A stretch of 64,000 nucleotides of DNA from Bacteroidota bacterium (GCA_013287475.1 JABDDT010000003.1:22886-86885); one strand, 5' to 3'; shown: positions 51,068 to 61,479, counted from the stretch's first letter. A program made the numbers and translations. The notes: a model not told the origin generated them from the sequence alone.

Positions 51068-51752
51068 AAGACTTGCACAGGATGTCATAAAAAGCCATTT
51101 ACAGAAATCAGGCCGGTTTAACCTGATTGGTACATTTCGCACAGCACCGGAAGCAAAAGAAGTGATTGACAACGAAGAGGTAGACCTCATTTTCCTGGAC
51201 ATACAACTCCCGGGAATGACAGGCCTTAATTTTCTTCGATCCTTAACTAATCCGCCACTGGTCGTATTTACAACTTCTTATCCCGAATATGCTTTGGAGA
51301 GCTATGAATTCAATGTGATTGACTATCTGCTCAAACCTATTTCTTATGAAAGATTCTCAAAAACAATAGATAAGATTTTCGACGGAAAGATTTTTAAGGA
51401 TGATTCCAAAGAAATAAAATCTTTCCACCGCGAACATATTTTTATAAAATCGAATAGCAAATTTTTAAGAGTAAGTTTTGCTGAAATAATTTTCATAGAA
51501 GGTATGAAGGACTATCTTAAAATCCACACTCATGAGCATACCATTATTACCCATCAGACCATGGGTGAAATGGAAAATATTCTTCCAGCAGGTCAGTTCA
51601 TCAGAATTCATAAATCTTATATTGTCGCTGCCAAACATATCAGGGCTGTTTTCGGAAACTCTGTTGATATGGGAAAAGCGCTGCTTCCTATCGGCCTCAA
51701 CTATAAAGAAAGGATAATGAATTTCATTTCCGGTAAATCACCTGAAATATAA
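51039..51752 (+). CDS. LytTR-family response regulator
   Basis: REC (CIIIEDERLAQDVI; IFLDIQLPGMTGL) plus LytTR (IEGMKDYLKIHTHEHTIITHQTMGEMENILP...RIHKSYIV). Confidence 0.95.
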   Translation: MIRCIIIEDERLAQDVIKSHLQKSGRFNLIGTFRTAPEAKEVIDNEEVDLIFLDIQLPGMTGLNFLRSLTNPPLVVFTTSYPEYALESYEFNVIDYLLKPISYERFSKTIDKIFDGKIFKDDSKEIKSFHREHIFIKSNSKFLRVSFAEIIFIEGMKDYLKIHTHEHTIITHQTMGEMENILPAGQFIRIHKSYIVAAKHIRAVFGNSVDMGKALLPIGLNYKERIMNFISGKSPEI

Positions 51753-51918
51753 TGTGTAACCGAATAACAGGCATAATAGGGTCATTTCGCTGTTAAATAG
51801 AGGATCTTAGGGAACCAAATGTGTGAATGATATAACATTATAGAAGATATCTGTAATGGTGAGGATGATAAATTAGCTCATCTTGCAGTAGAAAATAATC
51901 TGGCTAAAAACATTAATT

Positions 51919-52182
51919 ATGAATAAAACTATCAGAAATATTTTTGGACTGACACCAAAAAGAGTTCATCACCAACAGAGGCAATTTGAATCTGCCCTGG
52001 CTTTTAAGGTTATAAGTCCATTGTCGAACATCACACTGGCCAATGAAATGATGGAACTAAATCATAAAGACGGTGATATGAAATTATTTTCAGATATCAT
52101 AAAAAGAAACTGTAATCGAATCAATCAATTGGTCATTGATACACGCATGAATGAAATGTCGTTCGTATTTGCAGAAAAGTAG
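51919..52182 (+). CDS. Small protein resembling a HisKA dimerisation segment lacking the phosphoacceptor histidine
   Basis: VISPLSNITLANEMMELN...FSDIIKRNCNRINQLVIDT resembles HisKA (HEIRNPLTNI...DIIKRNSxRINQLI). Confidence 0.5.
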   Translation: MNKTIRNIFGLTPKRVHHQQRQFESALAFKVISPLSNITLANEMMELNHKDGDMKLFSDIIKRNCNRINQLVIDTRMNEMSFVFAEK

Positions 52183-52271
52183 AATTGGATCGTTCTCTCC
52201 GGGCGACGTTTTATAACCATAAGTTTTGTTACTTTATGTTACAAACATGAATTAACGAAATTTATCATCAG

Positions 52272-53303
52272 ATGAAAAATCAGCTAATTGTTTTTACCCT
52301 TTCTTATTTATCGGTTTGCATTAGTTGTAGTACCCCAACTGAACCTTCAAAAGTTGTTGTAACGGATAGTGCATTCGGCAAAGTGGAGTTGTTCGACAGC
52401 AGCGCTGCAGACATTATCAATACGAATGCAGTTGTTGAAGTAATCGGCAGAAACTATAAATGGTGTGAAGGACCTGTTTGGGTGCCTGCAAAACAGATGC
52501 TTCTCTTTTCGGCTGTTCGTGAAAACAAAATATATCGCTGGGATGGGAAGGATACACCACTTGTTTACCTTAGTCCATCAGGATATACCGATACGGCATT
52601 TCGTGATGGGGAAAATGGCTCCAATGGGCTTGCCCTGGATAAAGAAGGAAAATTATTACTCTGTCAGTCCGGCAATCGCCAGGTCGTTCGTATGAATGCG
52701 CCCCTGGATTCACCTATAGCAAAATTTACCATTCTTGCAAAAGATTATAAGGGAAAGAGATTTAACAGTCCCAATGATCTAGTTGCCGACAGAAAGAATA
52801 ATATTTATTTTACTGATCCCATTTATGGCTTACCTAAGTATGAAAATGATCCTACCAGAGAACTAAAATTTGAAGGCGTTTATAAGATCAGCAGTTCAGG
52901 TAAACTCAGTCTGCTGATAGATAGTATTTCGAGGCCTAATGGAATTGCTTTGTCGCCTGATGAAAAAATATTGTATGTCGGCAGCAGTGACAATCATACC
53001 AAATGGTATGCATTTCAACTGGATAGTAATGGCAATATTCAAAGCGGTAAAATTCTCCTGGATGGGTATCCGTTAAAAGAAAAAGCAAAAATAAAATCAG
53101 GTGCTGATGGTTTCAAAATAGATAGGTATGGAAATATCTTCAGCTCCGGACCGGATGGCATTAACATTATATCTCCTGCGGGTAAATTGTTGGGATTGAT
53201 CAGAATTTATAATAAGCAAACTTCGAATTGCGCCTTTAACGAGACTAAGGATGTTTTGTTTATTACTGCGAATGATTGGGTACTGAGAGTTAAAATAAAA
53301 TAA
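52272..53303 (+). CDS. SMP-30/gluconolactonase/LRE family protein, lipoprotein
   Basis: WCEGPVWVPAKQMLLFSAVRENKIYRW; NGLALDKEGKLLLCQSGNRQVVR; SPNDLVADRKNNIYFTDPIYGL. Confidence 0.93.
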   Translation: MKNQLIVFTLSYLSVCISCSTPTEPSKVVVTDSAFGKVELFDSSAADIINTNAVVEVIGRNYKWCEGPVWVPAKQMLLFSAVRENKIYRWDGKDTPLVYLSPSGYTDTAFRDGENGSNGLALDKEGKLLLCQSGNRQVVRMNAPLDSPIAKFTILAKDYKGKRFNSPNDLVADRKNNIYFTDPIYGLPKYENDPTRELKFEGVYKISSSGKLSLLIDSISRPNGIALSPDEKILYVGSSDNHTKWYAFQLDSNGNIQSGKILLDGYPLKEKAKIKSGADGFKIDRYGNIFSSGPDGINIISPAGKLLGLIRIYNKQTSNCAFNETKDVLFITANDWVLRVKIK

Positions 53304-53345
53304 TTACTACAGATGATATTTTAATATTTGAAATAAGGCAAGTAT

Positions 53346-54089
53346 ATGCTTCGACCAATATGGCAGAATATTTTCAAATTTAATTGGGTTTTTGGGCTGG
53401 TATTGGTTTTATTATTCGGTATCCCAAGGTTTATTATTGTTTTACATTCCAATATCACTGGTAATTACAGCAGGATTGGAATTATATTTCTTTTTATGTG
53501 GCTGTCTCCTGTTCTGTTTCTCACAAAAAAAGGCAGAAAATATATTGGGATAAAGAAACCTGATAACTATTACTGGTTATTTTATTCTTTTATTTTAGGA
53601 GTAATCATCTGTATAATTATTTATGCAATCGGCATCTTAATATATAAGCAGAGCATCAGCCATTGGTTCGTTTATATATCCAGGTCTTATACTGCTTCAG
53701 GAATTGCTTTGAGCAGTTCACAAAAGTTTACTTATTTCCTGATTTATTCTCTTACTGGAATTACATTTAGTCCTATTGGTGAGGAACTATTCTATAGGGG
53801 AATCGTACATGGAAGTTTTGCTATGGATTTTGGTGAGAATAAAGCTTCTATTTTAGATAGCCTGGCATTCGCAATAACGCATTTAGCGCATTTCGGGATT
53901 GTTTACATTGCAGGGGGCTGGCAGTTCTTATTTATTCCAGCTGCAATTTGGGTGATATTAATGTTTATTACCAGCAGGATCTTTTTTTTATGTAAAGAAA
54001 AGACGGGTTCAATTCTCGGTGCTATTATTGGTCACGCTGCTTTTAATCTTACTATGATGTACCTGATATTCTATCAAATATTCCCATAA
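53346..54089 (+). CDS. CPBP family intramembrane metalloprotease
   Basis: GEELFYRGIVHGS, THLAHFG, IGHAAFNLTMM motifs. Confidence 0.9.
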   Translation: MLRPIWQNIFKFNWVFGLVLVLLFGIPRFIIVLHSNITGNYSRIGIIFLFMWLSPVLFLTKKGRKYIGIKKPDNYYWLFYSFILGVIICIIIYAIGILIYKQSISHWFVYISRSYTASGIALSSSQKFTYFLIYSLTGITFSPIGEELFYRGIVHGSFAMDFGENKASILDSLAFAITHLAHFGIVYIAGGWQFLFIPAAIWVILMFITSRIFFLCKEKTGSILGAIIGHAAFNLTMMYLIFYQIFP

Positions 54090-54229
54090 AATAGGTTTTA
54101 TGAGCCTATTATTAGAGAATACTCAACAATGAGCCCATTGTCCTTCCTGATTAAGTCTTTCTTTCATTCAGATATTTGTTGATGGATTTAGGAGGTTTGA
54201 TTACCTTTTAATTCGAAATGAATTAAGCC

Positions 54230-55183
54230 ATGTTAAGAAGACAATTTATCAGCACTTCAGCCAAAGCATCTGCTTCAGCGTTTGTATTTTCTTCAGAGAT
54301 TTTTAAATCCGGAACCCTGTTGGATAAAATAGGAATCCAGTTTTTTTCCCTTCCAAAGATGCTGGATGAAAATCTTACCGGTGCCTTATCCATGCTTTCA
54401 AAAATAGGTTATAAAGAAGCGGAGCTTTATGGCCCTTACTCTTTCAGCAGCCCTTCAGCTATTGAAAGATGGAATGCAGTCACGCCTTCTCTTGGTTTTA
54501 AGGGAAGTGGTTACTTCGGACATACCGCTAAAGAAATGAAAAAACTTTTGGATGAAAATGGTTTTTCGGTCCCCTCTATTCATACAGATCTGGATACCCT
54601 TCAAACCAGAATGGATATGCTCGGAGAGACTGCAAAGATTTTAGGAAATGACTATGTTGTACTCCCTGCTATACCTGCAGAAAACAGAAAAACACTGGAT
54701 GATTTTAAAAAAATGGCTGAGGCCTTTAATAAAATAGGTGAATCTGCAAAAGCGAATGGTGTAAAATTCGCCTACCATAATCATGGGTATGGATTGAAAG
54801 AAGTTAATGGGCAGATTCCTTTGGAATTGATATTTTCAAACACAGATCCCTCATTGGTATTTTTTGAAATGGATCTTTACTGGACAACCGCGGGCGGTGG
54901 AGATCCGATCGCATTGCTTGAAAAATATAAAGGCCGCTATCCGCTGATGCATGTAAAAGATATGGTGAAGAAAGTGCATTTTTCGGGTGATGGCGGAGAC
55001 CCCAAACAATGGATCGAATTATTCCCCTATATGACCACCGCTGGCAACGGCGTGCTTGATCTGAAGTCCATCTTATCCAAGGCAAAAGAAAACGGTACGA
55101 AACATTTTATTGTTGAGCAGGACATGGTAAAAGAACCCGAAGTGGCATTGAAGAAAAGTTTCGACTACCTGGCATCTTTATAA
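54230..55183 (+). CDS. Sugar phosphate isomerase/epimerase, TIM-barrel
   Basis: KIGYKEAELYG; VKFAYHNHGYGL; FEMDLYWTTAGGGDP; KHFIVEQDM. Confidence 0.93.
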   Translation: MLRRQFISTSAKASASAFVFSSEIFKSGTLLDKIGIQFFSLPKMLDENLTGALSMLSKIGYKEAELYGPYSFSSPSAIERWNAVTPSLGFKGSGYFGHTAKEMKKLLDENGFSVPSIHTDLDTLQTRMDMLGETAKILGNDYVVLPAIPAENRKTLDDFKKMAEAFNKIGESAKANGVKFAYHNHGYGLKEVNGQIPLELIFSNTDPSLVFFEMDLYWTTAGGGDPIALLEKYKGRYPLMHVKDMVKKVHFSGDGGDPKQWIELFPYMTTAGNGVLDLKSILSKAKENGTKHFIVEQDMVKEPEVALKKSFDYLASL

Positions 55184-55201
55184 CTGGCGTTGGTCATTCG
55201 A

Positions 55202-55960
55202 CTATTCGATATCATATCTTCTTTTCAGGAATGCTATAAATCCATTTAAGTATTCAAGATGTTTTTTTAGCTTCCCATTATATCCAATAAGTGAACCTCT
55301 GTAAAGCCAATAATCATTATAAAGCAAGGACATTTTTTCCTTGTCCGTGGATATTAAAACATATATATCGGAGGGTATCCCCTTTTTCGTTTCATATTCC
55401 TGAAAAAATTTGCCGGTTAAAGTAATATCCAGGGTTTGCTTAAAAGCAGTCATGGTTTGTGTATAATAATCAATAACAAATCTTTCCTGCACTTTAATGT
55501 CATTATTCTTAGATTCATAAAGGGCAATGCTATCGGCTACCTTGTTTGTTCTTATCAGGCTATAACCTCCGGCGTTTCTCAGTTGTACCAAAGTCAGATC
55601 ATTGAAGTCGAAGAGATGCAAATTGAATGTGTAATGAAGTCCATAATAAAATATAGAATCCTGGACCGGAATATTTAAAAAACTATTTTTTGATATTTTC
55701 AATAAAGAGTCAATCCCTCTTACCTCCTCATCATTTCTGTCTATCAGACCTTTCAGGCCTGAAGTATCACTCTGTATATTGTTTATTAATCCAACGATAT
55801 AATCATTCTCCCGGTGTTTTTCAGAAATCTTTTCTCTGATCGTTTCTGCAAAAAAGCCAAGCGTCACTGCCAGAAAAATCATTAAGAATTCCAGAAAATA
55901 CTCTTTCCATTTTTTCCTTCTATGATGAAGGTCGGGGTGGTGATGCACTTCCATAATCAA
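55202..55960 (-). CDS. DUF6090-like membrane-anchored protein
   Basis: KKWKEYFLEFLMIFLAVTLGFFAETIREKISEKHRENDYI pattern common in Bacteroidota. Confidence 0.75.
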   Translation of the reverse strand: MIMEVHHHPDLHHRRKKWKEYFLEFLMIFLAVTLGFFAETIREKISEKHRENDYIVGLINNIQSDTSGLKGLIDRNDEEVRGIDSLLKISKNSFLNIPVQDSIFYYGLHYTFNLHLFDFNDLTLVQLRNAGGYSLIRTNKVADSIALYESKNNDIKVQERFVIDYYTQTMTAFKQTLDITLTGKFFQEYETKKGIPSDIYVLISTDKEKMSLLYNDYWLYRGSLIGYNGKLKKHLEYLNGFIAFLKRRYDIE

Positions 55961-55979
55961 TAGTTAATATTCCAAAATT

Positions 55980-56060
55980 TTATTTTTTCGCTATCGCCCT
56001 GAAAATATTGAATATCCCAATTACAGAAACGAGGGTCCAGCACAGTCCTGTTACCACCAT
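55980..56060 (-). CDS. Possible 26-aa hydrophobic microprotein
   Basis: Hand translation MVVTGLCWTLVSVIGIFNIFRAIAKK*. Confidence 0.3.
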   Translation of the reverse strand: MVVTGLCWTLVSVIGIFNIFRAIAKK

Positions 56061-56078
56061 GAAAAATGAATAAAGAAT

Positions 56079-58730
56079 TCACTTCTGATTTTCAAATATG
56101 ATGTTGCCTGCTGCTTTGCATTTCGTAAGGTCCAGATTCCATGCAGAGGTGATGAAAAACGGTGTAGCCCCCTTTATATTCTTATCTGCATAACTGCACA
56201 AAATGATGCGGGTTTCACCCGGCGCTAATTCTATATAATTGTCGCTAAAGATTACCGGTAAAATATCGTCGCCCGACTTGCCTTTTAGTGCGCGCAGGTG
56301 TACCTGGAAAGCTACTGTTTTGCCGGTGTTTGTAATGATGACCCTATGCAAAGTGCTGTCGTATTTTTTCCCGGTTGTGTATAACATTTTCAGTGAAGTT
56401 TTGCCGATATTTTGCAATGCAGAAAAATCAGCATATCCGGTCTGAGGCGTCATATACCACTTTGATTTCACCCAATCAAGGACATCAGGTTTTGTAGACA
56501 GCCAATACCAGTTGATACTTTTCACATCTCCATTTGCATCGTTGAGTTGCAGCCGCAGGAAATAACTGTCTGACAGATCATTTATCTGCGGCAGTGCAAA
56601 ACATTTTTGTATGCTGTCGGGTTCGACACTGGTAGTAATGTTTTTAGAATATTTCAAAGAGCCATCCAGATTGTAAATCTCAGCTTTTACTTTTAGCCCG
56701 GAAAATTTTTGCAGCAACGAGTTTGTAAGATCCACTTCGTTATTTGCATAAGAATACATAATGTGCAGAGGTTCCATCGATTTTTTCATGCCGAAGTAAG
56801 TACCGGCAGGATACAGGTAATAATCATAAGTGTGCCAGATCAGGCCTGGCCATGGGTTGCTGCCCATCCATTGAACAACACCAGTAGCTGTATGATATTT
56901 ATGCAGGCCATAAGATTCCATCATGGCGCGGTGTGACTCGTAATTCTGTGCCTGTGCTTTAGCAATGTAATCTTTGATATCTGTTGCTTTCCCGTAACGT
57001 CCCTCCAGCGCATCATTAAAAACCTGCGTGTTGCCGAAGGTCATGGTACCACAATGATATTTCCACGATTCTGTGGTGAACCACAGTGAATCTTTTGGTA
57101 TGAATTTTATCAGAGATTCATATGGTGGTATGGAAGGCCCCGGTGATATTTCCGTCGCGAAGCTCCATGCACCGCCACGTTTCAGCAATGAATCGGTTTC
57201 CCAATAAATAGGCGGGACCCATTCATAGGGACCATTCATTTTTACACCGCTAAAACCAGAAACTTTTGATTTGCTGGCATCAGCGGTTGAAATAGTCGGG
57301 TTGGGCCATTTCAGCGACGCTTCAATTTTCAGGTAATCCTGTTCAACAGTTGAATCGCGTGGCGGCATATCGCTGCCGTTAAGCCATACCATCAGGCTTG
57401 ATTTATTTCGCAGCCAGAGCATCACACTGCTATCGGATGCCATGGCCGATGCACGTTTAGCTGCATCCCAATTTTCGGGATATTGCCACGCGCCGCAACA
57501 CATCCAGCCAGTCATTACCAGCATACCATATTTATCGCACAACGAATAAAAATGGTCGTCTTCCATTTTTCCTTCAGAGCGAACGATGTTCATGTTCATA
57601 TGACGATAAAGACGGATTTCCTGCTCCTGGCGTTCGGGTGAACGACGTTGAAAAATGTCCGGTGACCATGCTGCACCCCTTAGTACTATCCGCTTCCCAT
57701 TTACGATAAACACACGTGATTTATCATCTATAAACTGTGATGAAATCTGGCGAATGCCGAAGGATTCCCCAATAGTATTACTCACCAAATTATCATGCGC
57801 CACTGAAAGCTCAATATGGTTCAGATTTGGTTTTCCATATTGCCAGGGCCACCAGATGCGGGGGTTTTTGATATTGAGTTGCGGGAAATCAGTCGGAGTA
57901 AAAGTCACTTCGGCAGTTTCATGGGCATTTAAATGAACTTTCTTTTTGAAATTTATTTCAGAATTGATCTTACCTCTTACTATTACATCCTGAGGGTCAG
58001 CTGTGTAATTAGTCACAAGTGCATCAACAGTAAGATGAGCTGTGGCCAATGAGGGCAGATCGAAATTTGTAGTCACCAACGGATATCGAATAGCGACACG
58101 ATCATAAGTTTTGATCTCTATATTGTTTATAATCCCCGCATTATAATCGGGAGGATAATGTATCCAGTCTGCATAATCAATCGCCAAATCACCACCATGT
58201 TTATTCGGATTTATCGGGCGTTTGATTTCCAGGGCAAGTGTGTTGACACCTGCCGTTATAATATTTTCAGAAATATTCAATTCTATTATACGATAAGGAT
58301 TTACAATTTGATTTGAATCGGCAATGAGCACACCATTCAACCAAATGTTTGCTTTATAGTTAATACCATGTAATTTGAGCACCACCTCTTTCCCTCTCTC
58401 AGAATTTGGTAGCGTGAACTCTTTGCGAAACCACCAGGTGGAATCAAGCTTCGGGTCATTCAGCTTTGCGAAGTTCATATCGTAAAACGGATCGAAATCA
58501 TACACTTTATTCGACAACAGACCGGCGATGATGGTCGTAGGGACACTGACTTTGTACCAGCCCGGCGTTTTATACCCCGGTAATGAAAGGATTGCCCCGG
58601 CATCAGGAACTCTGGTAGCCGATTGCATCTGCCAGCCGTCTTTTAATATCATTTTGAAATTTTCATTGCTTTGCGCGAATGCCTGCATTATCGCCAGTAA
58701 CGATATTACTATCAAGCCAATTTTTTTCAT
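56079..58730 (-). CDS. GH2 exo-beta-D-glucosaminidase-like enzyme, secreted
   Basis: GH2 domains; NIVRSEGKMEDDHFYSLCDKYGMLVMTGWMCCGAWQYPENWD and WLNGSDMPPRDSTVEQDYL resemble CsxA-type enzymes. Confidence 0.85.
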   Translation of the reverse strand: MKKIGLIVISLLAIMQAFAQSNENFKMILKDGWQMQSATRVPDAGAILSLPGYKTPGWYKVSVPTTIIAGLLSNKVYDFDPFYDMNFAKLNDPKLDSTWWFRKEFTLPNSERGKEVVLKLHGINYKANIWLNGVLIADSNQIVNPYRIIELNISENIITAGVNTLALEIKRPINPNKHGGDLAIDYADWIHYPPDYNAGIINNIEIKTYDRVAIRYPLVTTNFDLPSLATAHLTVDALVTNYTADPQDVIVRGKINSEINFKKKVHLNAHETAEVTFTPTDFPQLNIKNPRIWWPWQYGKPNLNHIELSVAHDNLVSNTIGESFGIRQISSQFIDDKSRVFIVNGKRIVLRGAAWSPDIFQRRSPERQEQEIRLYRHMNMNIVRSEGKMEDDHFYSLCDKYGMLVMTGWMCCGAWQYPENWDAAKRASAMASDSSVMLWLRNKSSLMVWLNGSDMPPRDSTVEQDYLKIEASLKWPNPTISTADASKSKVSGFSGVKMNGPYEWVPPIYWETDSLLKRGGAWSFATEISPGPSIPPYESLIKFIPKDSLWFTTESWKYHCGTMTFGNTQVFNDALEGRYGKATDIKDYIAKAQAQNYESHRAMMESYGLHKYHTATGVVQWMGSNPWPGLIWHTYDYYLYPAGTYFGMKKSMEPLHIMYSYANNEVDLTNSLLQKFSGLKVKAEIYNLDGSLKYSKNITTSVEPDSIQKCFALPQINDLSDSYFLRLQLNDANGDVKSINWYWLSTKPDVLDWVKSKWYMTPQTGYADFSALQNIGKTSLKMLYTTGKKYDSTLHRVIITNTGKTVAFQVHLRALKGKSGDDILPVIFSDNYIELAPGETRIILCSYADKNIKGATPFFITSAWNLDLTKCKAAGNIIFENQK

Positions 58731-58811
58731 GAGTCTTGCTTAATTAAATTATTAATACACTAAACAATTTTTACTACTATGTAGCTGCTATATTTTATAG
58801 AGGCATGAATT

Positions 58812-60146
58812 TTATGAACCCGATAGCATTGCATCTGTTGTGTTTGGTTCCACCTGGTAGAGCACAAAGCCGCCCTTCTCATCATGCTGAACTTTGATTG
58901 TCTTCGTATTTGTTCCCTGGGTCACAGTTACTTTGCTCCATTTGTCAGGAATGTAGGTTTTAAGCGTTAGTGGCAGATCATACATCGATTTGTTCAGTGA
59001 ATGAGTGAGTGATATGCTGATCTTCCCGTCTTTTTCATTAGTGCTAACTTTAGCGTGCTCACGCTCGCGCATGTATTTGGTAGCATCACCAAAAGTTGCA
59101 ATCCAAAGTTTGTCTTCCTTGCCCTTGATATAATTGAAATATTCTTCGAGTTTCGGGATTGGTGTCGGCTCCCAGCCTAGGCTGTCAATGCCGTGAAAAA
59201 CAAGTACCAGCCACATGTCTTTATTTGAGTATGTGGTATCTACCCAGGATTTCATCAATGTCAACGGTGTTTTATGTAACGGGCCACGCTGCCATTGTAC
59301 ATAATCCTTATCGGCCGGGTGAGGAAGTTCCTTACTCGCACGATCAATCTCTTTCAAAAATGGTTCAGGCATACGGTTGCGAAGTGCGGGATAAATTTTG
59401 TAGGCGATCTGCATCACGCGGTCGTCTTCGTATCCATACGGGACTTCGGTAGAAAAAGTGTATTTATCTCCCAACTGATTTTTGATTTCTTCTTTGCTTT
59501 TCTCTAATTCATAACGAATATTGGCTTCATCCAAACCAGGCATGGTGGCGTGTGTGATGGAATGGCTCGCGATTTCATATCCTTCCCCGGCATCTTTTCT
59601 GAAATCATCCCAGCTTGATCCGATTGCTTCCTTATATTCCGGACATGGTTCGTACCCCGGTTTAAAATCCCCATTGCGCACTTTGGCGTAGAGGCTATCC
59701 ATCAAATGATAAGCCTGCTGTTTTTTACCCGACGAATACAAACCCCCCGCACGGGTATGATATGAAATGGTTCCCATATAGCCAAGATATCCCGCAGCCG
59801 AACATCGTTCAAGGAAATTCTGCTCGTCGGTCGGGATCGAAGCAGATTCCTTAATGATAACTTCTACCGGCCGGCCTACAAATTTGCCATGGTATGCAGA
59901 ACCTGTGATCGGACCGGTGATAACAAAAAAAGTTGCGGTCATTTTCAATCGTTCCATGACTGGCAATGCGCGGGTAAACTGGTTCCTGGAAGCGTCATCG
60001 TAAGTAATGGATACTGCACCGTTTTTGCCATATTGCCATTCGGTGATTGTGGTGTTTCCACTTTGCGCCTTGCACAAGGTGAAGGATAAACTCAACGCTG
60101 TAAAAGATGTCAGAAGCCTGTGATAAATTGAGAAATTCAGTTTCAT
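58812..60146 (-). CDS. Polysaccharide deacetylase family protein, secreted
   Basis: GAVSITYDDASRNQFTRALPVMERLKMTATFFV; EIASHSITHATM. Confidence 0.9.
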   Translation of the reverse strand: MKLNFSIYHRLLTSFTALSLSFTLCKAQSGNTTITEWQYGKNGAVSITYDDASRNQFTRALPVMERLKMTATFFVITGPITGSAYHGKFVGRPVEVIIKESASIPTDEQNFLERCSAAGYLGYMGTISYHTRAGGLYSSGKKQQAYHLMDSLYAKVRNGDFKPGYEPCPEYKEAIGSSWDDFRKDAGEGYEIASHSITHATMPGLDEANIRYELEKSKEEIKNQLGDKYTFSTEVPYGYEDDRVMQIAYKIYPALRNRMPEPFLKEIDRASKELPHPADKDYVQWQRGPLHKTPLTLMKSWVDTTYSNKDMWLVLVFHGIDSLGWEPTPIPKLEEYFNYIKGKEDKLWIATFGDATKYMREREHAKVSTNEKDGKISISLTHSLNKSMYDLPLTLKTYIPDKWSKVTVTQGTNTKTIKVQHDEKGGFVLYQVEPNTTDAMLSGS

Positions 60147-60445
60147 ATGGACCGTGAATTTATTAAAAATCAGAAATAACCTATGATATTTTTGTTATTC
60201 CCAGGAATGGCCTCAGCGTAATAATAATATTGGGGACATTCATTTACCTAAAGGTCTTTAAATTCAATATTCATGTAAAAAATGCATCGCTGCCTGAACA
60301 AATCGTTTTTACTAAATCAGATGATGATATCCTCAATGCCGGTGTAATATTTAAAATGCCAATTAAGAGACGATTCTTTTTCACGATGTTTGAATTTCTG
60401 GGGGCGATTTTACTATTTCCAGTTCCAGATTAAAATAACGCCTTG

Positions 60446-60820
60446 TTATGCATTTGTAGCAACTCCGAAACAATGGGAGTAACCGTCATCGTCAGTAAGG
60501 AAGAACTCAGTCTGCCCATAATCTCTGTCGAGGATTTCTGATACCTGGTATCCAAGTTGCTTCAAACGCTCCCTTGTCTCGTGAATGTCAGCCGGTACCC
60601 AGTAAAGCTGGATGCCATGATAGTCTTCCGGCTTAATTGATGTCCCTGCTCTCTGGTTGAGCCAGAAGTATACATGTTCGTTGTGAACCATGCAGCCGAT
60701 CAGTTTGCCTTCGCGTCTCATTTCCCGGTCCATGGTAAGACCGACACCTTCAACCCAAAAGTGTAGACTTTTCTCGAGATCAGCGCTGGGTATAATTGGT
60801 ATGCAGGATTCAATCGTCAT
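60446..60820 (-). CDS. VOC family (glyoxalase/bleomycin-resistance-like) protein
   Basis: SCIPIIPSADLEKSLHFWVEGVGLTMDREM...EFFLTDDDGYSHCFG. Confidence 0.9.
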   Translation of the reverse strand: MTIESCIPIIPSADLEKSLHFWVEGVGLTMDREMRREGKLIGCMVHNEHVYFWLNQRAGTSIKPEDYHGIQLYWVPADIHETRERLKQLGYQVSEILDRDYGQTEFFLTDDDGYSHCFGVATNA

Positions 60821-61016
60821 TTGTTTTCCTCAGTTACGATTTTTAGTCTGATGTTTTTGGTATTCCAAAAATTGTGATTCCTAATATACTACTTTTGGTT
60901 TAAACATTACATGTCGAAAAAACTACTTTTAAAGTAGTTTCCCCGATAATAAATACCTAAGAGGGCTGTTTGGATTTTTAATTTTTAAAAAATAAATAAA
61001 TAATCAATAGCAGTCT

Positions 61017-61370
61017 ATGCAAGCTTTACGGGATGATTGGGAATATTATTCTTCGCAGCCGATCATTACCGATACCGGAAACCATATTGACTTATCAAAA
61101 ATGGGGTTGAATGAAAGTAAAATTGCAGAGTGTGTACAGAGCCTCTGTGAAATATTTTTCCATTCAAACGCGGTTTTTTTGAGTAAAAACGAGCCTGGAA
61201 ACCAGGTTCAGGATACCATCGGCTTCTTATTGTATTCTTGTTGTGTTCGCTGTTTCTTCGTGTCGGATGGCTTTCTACAGGGAGAAAACAGGAAGAATAC
61301 ACGAACACTACAAGAACACAACAGGAAGAATATATTAAAATGTATCATCCTGATAAGACCTAACGCTTAA
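61017..61370 (+). pseudogene. Doubtful ORF with repeat-derived C-terminal half
   Basis: First about 60 aa look protein-like; the remainder is encoded by short AG/AC-rich repeats and ends inside a heptamer array. Confidence 0.35.
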
Positions 61371-61381
61371 AGCCTAAAGCT
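61361..61381. repeat. Short 7-bp-period array
   Basis: taacgct taaagcc taaagct. Confidence 0.55.
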
Positions 61382-61407
61382 TTTTTGATTATTTGGAGGC
61401 TAAGATG

Positions 61408-61479
61408 TAGTCCCGCCAAGAATCGAACTTGGATCTAGAGTTTAGGAAACTCCTATTCTATCCGTTGAACTACGGGACC
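61408..61479 (-). tRNA. tRNA-Arg (anticodon CCT)
   Basis: 72-nt cloverleaf on the minus strand: acceptor GGTCCCG/CGGGACT, anticodon arm GGAGT-TTCCTAA-ACTCT, T arm CCAAG-TTCGATT-CTTGG; CCA not encoded. Confidence 0.95.

Noticed and set aside
60230-60433. 67-aa ORF
   Set aside because: Weak coding character and no motif; left unannotated.
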